Source: Eisenibacter elegans DSM 3317
GTDB lineage: Bacteria > Bacteroidota > Bacteroidia > Cytophagales > Microscillaceae
Assembly: GCF_000430505.1 (NCBI RefSeq)
Contig: NZ_KE387153.1
Coordinates: forward strand, 234,542 to 298,541
DNA: 64,000 nt
Direction of reading: 5' to 3'
Shown here: piece after piece, positions 63,348 to 64,000 of the stretch
Layout of the letters: each line of letters opens with the position of its first letter
How positions within the stretch are numbered: the stretch's first letter is position 1
Program-made: the position numbers and the translations under genes
The notes under the pieces: generated by a model
Seen by the model: only the letters and a program-made list of their open reading frames with translations
Told to the model about the DNA's origin: nothing
The model's database searches: none

Positions 63348-63456
63348 AAAACTCCCTCCGTGCCCCTCCGTGCCCTCTGTGGTAAAACAATAAAACTCAC
63401 CACGGAGAACACAGAGATAAAAACCTCTGTGCCCTGTGTGGTAAAACAAATAAGAA
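63346..63456 (+). repeat. Palindromic CACCACGGAGA/CTCTGTGGT repeat, left of the GxxExxY gene
   Basis: It contains CTCCGTGCCCCTCCGTGCCC, then TCTGTGGT, CACCACGGAGAACACAGAG and CCTCTGTGCCCTGTGTGGT. The halves are inverse complements, so it can fold into hairpins. The same unit recurs after the gene. Confidence 0.8.
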
Positions 63457-63828
63457 ATGGAAATAAACCAGATAACCGAGAAAATTATTGGTTGTGCAAT
63501 TGAAGTTCACAAAAATTTAGGTCCGGGCTTGCTTGAAAGTGCCTACGAAGAGTGTTTGTATTACGAACTAAATCACCACGGACTACATGTAAAACGACAA
63601 CTCGCTTTGCCCGTGGTTTACAAAGATGTGAAGTTAGATGCCGGCTATCGTATTGATTTATTGGTAGAAAATAAAGTAATCGTTGAAATAAAATCAGTTG
63701 AGGCAATAGCGGAAATACACAAAGCCCAACTGATGACGTATATGAAACTTGCCAACATAAAAATAGGTCTATTAATGAACTTTAACGTCAGCCGTTTAAA
63801 AGATGGAATCGTTAGATGGATTATTTAA
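63457..63828 (+). CDS. GxxExxY-family protein (PD-(D/E)XK superfamily)
   Basis: The 123-residue product fits the GxxExxY family (PDDEXK_3): [20 protein letters not shown], then ECLYYEL at the start (with the G-x-x-E-x-x-Y element), [20 protein letters not shown], then [16 protein letters not shown] containing the D...E-x-K catalytic pattern, and [16 protein letters not shown]. It is a predicted nuclease of unknown role. It is bracketed on both sides by the same palindromic repeat, an arrangement that suggests the gene and repeat move together. Confidence 0.88.
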   Translation: MEINQITEKIIGCAIEVHKNLGPGLLESAYEECLYYELNHHGLHVKRQLALPVVYKDVKLDAGYRIDLLVENKVIVEIKSVEAIAEIHKAQLMTYMKLANIKIGLLMNFNVSRLKDGIVRWII

Positions 63829-64000
63829 ATAATTCACCACGGAGAGCACAGGGAAACACAGAGAAAAATTCTCCGTGCCTCTCCGTGCCCTCTGTGGTAA
63901 ACAAATAACTCACCACAGAGAACGCAGAGAAACACAGAGAAAAAACCTCCGTGCCTCTCCGTGCCCTCTGTGGTAAACAAATAACTCACCACAGAGAACG
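63829..64000 (+). repeat. Palindromic repeat array, runs off the right edge
   Basis: A 76-bp period is visible: CTCCGTGCCTCTCCGTGCCC begins at 63871 and again at 63947. Each unit has a CTCACCACAGAGAACGCAGA arm and a CCTCTCCGTGCCCTCTGTGG arm that are inverse complements with mismatches. At least two full units are seen; the array continues beyond the window. Confidence 0.85.

Noticed and set aside
63829-64000. CRISPR array, because of the regularly spaced repeats at the right edge
   Set aside because: The unit is a continuous 76-bp tandem repeat with palindromic arms and no variable spacers; no cas genes are present.

Overview
The window looks like a chromosomal segment of a Bacteroidota bacterium, probably Cytophagales-like. 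The reasons are Bacteroidota-type promoters (TTG, about 20 bases, then TAnnTTTG) in front of several units, clade-typical genes (SiaB/SiaC partner-switch proteins, a CCDC81-like HU/SPOR protein, BatB/BatC, DUF486, an acyl-CoA-binding protein), and the clade form of bifunctional HisB. No species is claimed.

Layout. 1-5.6 kb holds two leftward operons: RIC-type hemerythrin / ruvX / def / esterase / Rpn-like nuclease (cut by the left edge), and batB / batC / a membrane protein. 5.8-6.3 kb is a cluster of four tRNAs (Ser-GCT, two copies of Pro-TGG, Arg-TCT). 6.3-9.0 kb has small genes (acyl-CoA-binding protein, a lipocalin-like secreted protein, an alpha/beta hydrolase). 9.0-21.5 kb is one leftward block that reads as a signalling-to-export system: CheR, CheB, a GAF sensor, a SiaA-like PP2C phosphatase, SiaB, SiaC, a TerB/FHA-like/ABCG half transporter, and two tandem secreted paralogues of unknown function. 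21.7-44.2 kb is mostly housekeeping: a nucleotidyltransferase, mutS2, a patatin, mltG, an rRNA m5C methyltransferase, hisB, an ABC ATPase, holA, a TPR / outer-membrane barrel / HU-SPOR operon, RidA, a Crp regulator, an ExbB-like protein without ExbD, and an RlmI-type methyltransferase. 44.4-48.0 kb has two more SpoIIE/PP2C phosphatases with different sensors. 48.4-52.2 kb is gyrA, interrupted at the catalytic tyrosine by a 427-residue intein with a LAGLIDADG endonuclease.

From 52.3 kb to the right edge the DNA becomes visibly AT-richer. It opens with a tyrosine-recombinase remnant and continues as an accessory, defence-like island: a three-Cys-motif pair (TcmP and a DUF5131 protein), then a tight operon of PLD-SNF2 helicase, KilA-N protein and Eco57I-like DNA methylase. 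The methylase gene carries an in-frame insertion of about 600 bp made of palindromic repeats, four 36-bp tandem repeats and a DUF559/Vsr-like endonuclease domain. A GxxExxY nuclease-like gene bracketed by a second palindromic repeat array closes the window.

Non-coding structure is rich. There are six copies of a palindromic, MITE-like element of about 110-130 bp, all in the same orientation; one unrelated palindromic element; six copies or fragments of a second AT-rich dispersed repeat; and several clear rho-independent terminators. Two themes stand out: partner-switch phosphatase signalling (three SpoIIE-type phosphatases plus SiaB and SiaC), and selfish or domesticated nucleases (intein, DUF559 insert, GxxExxY, Rpn-like).
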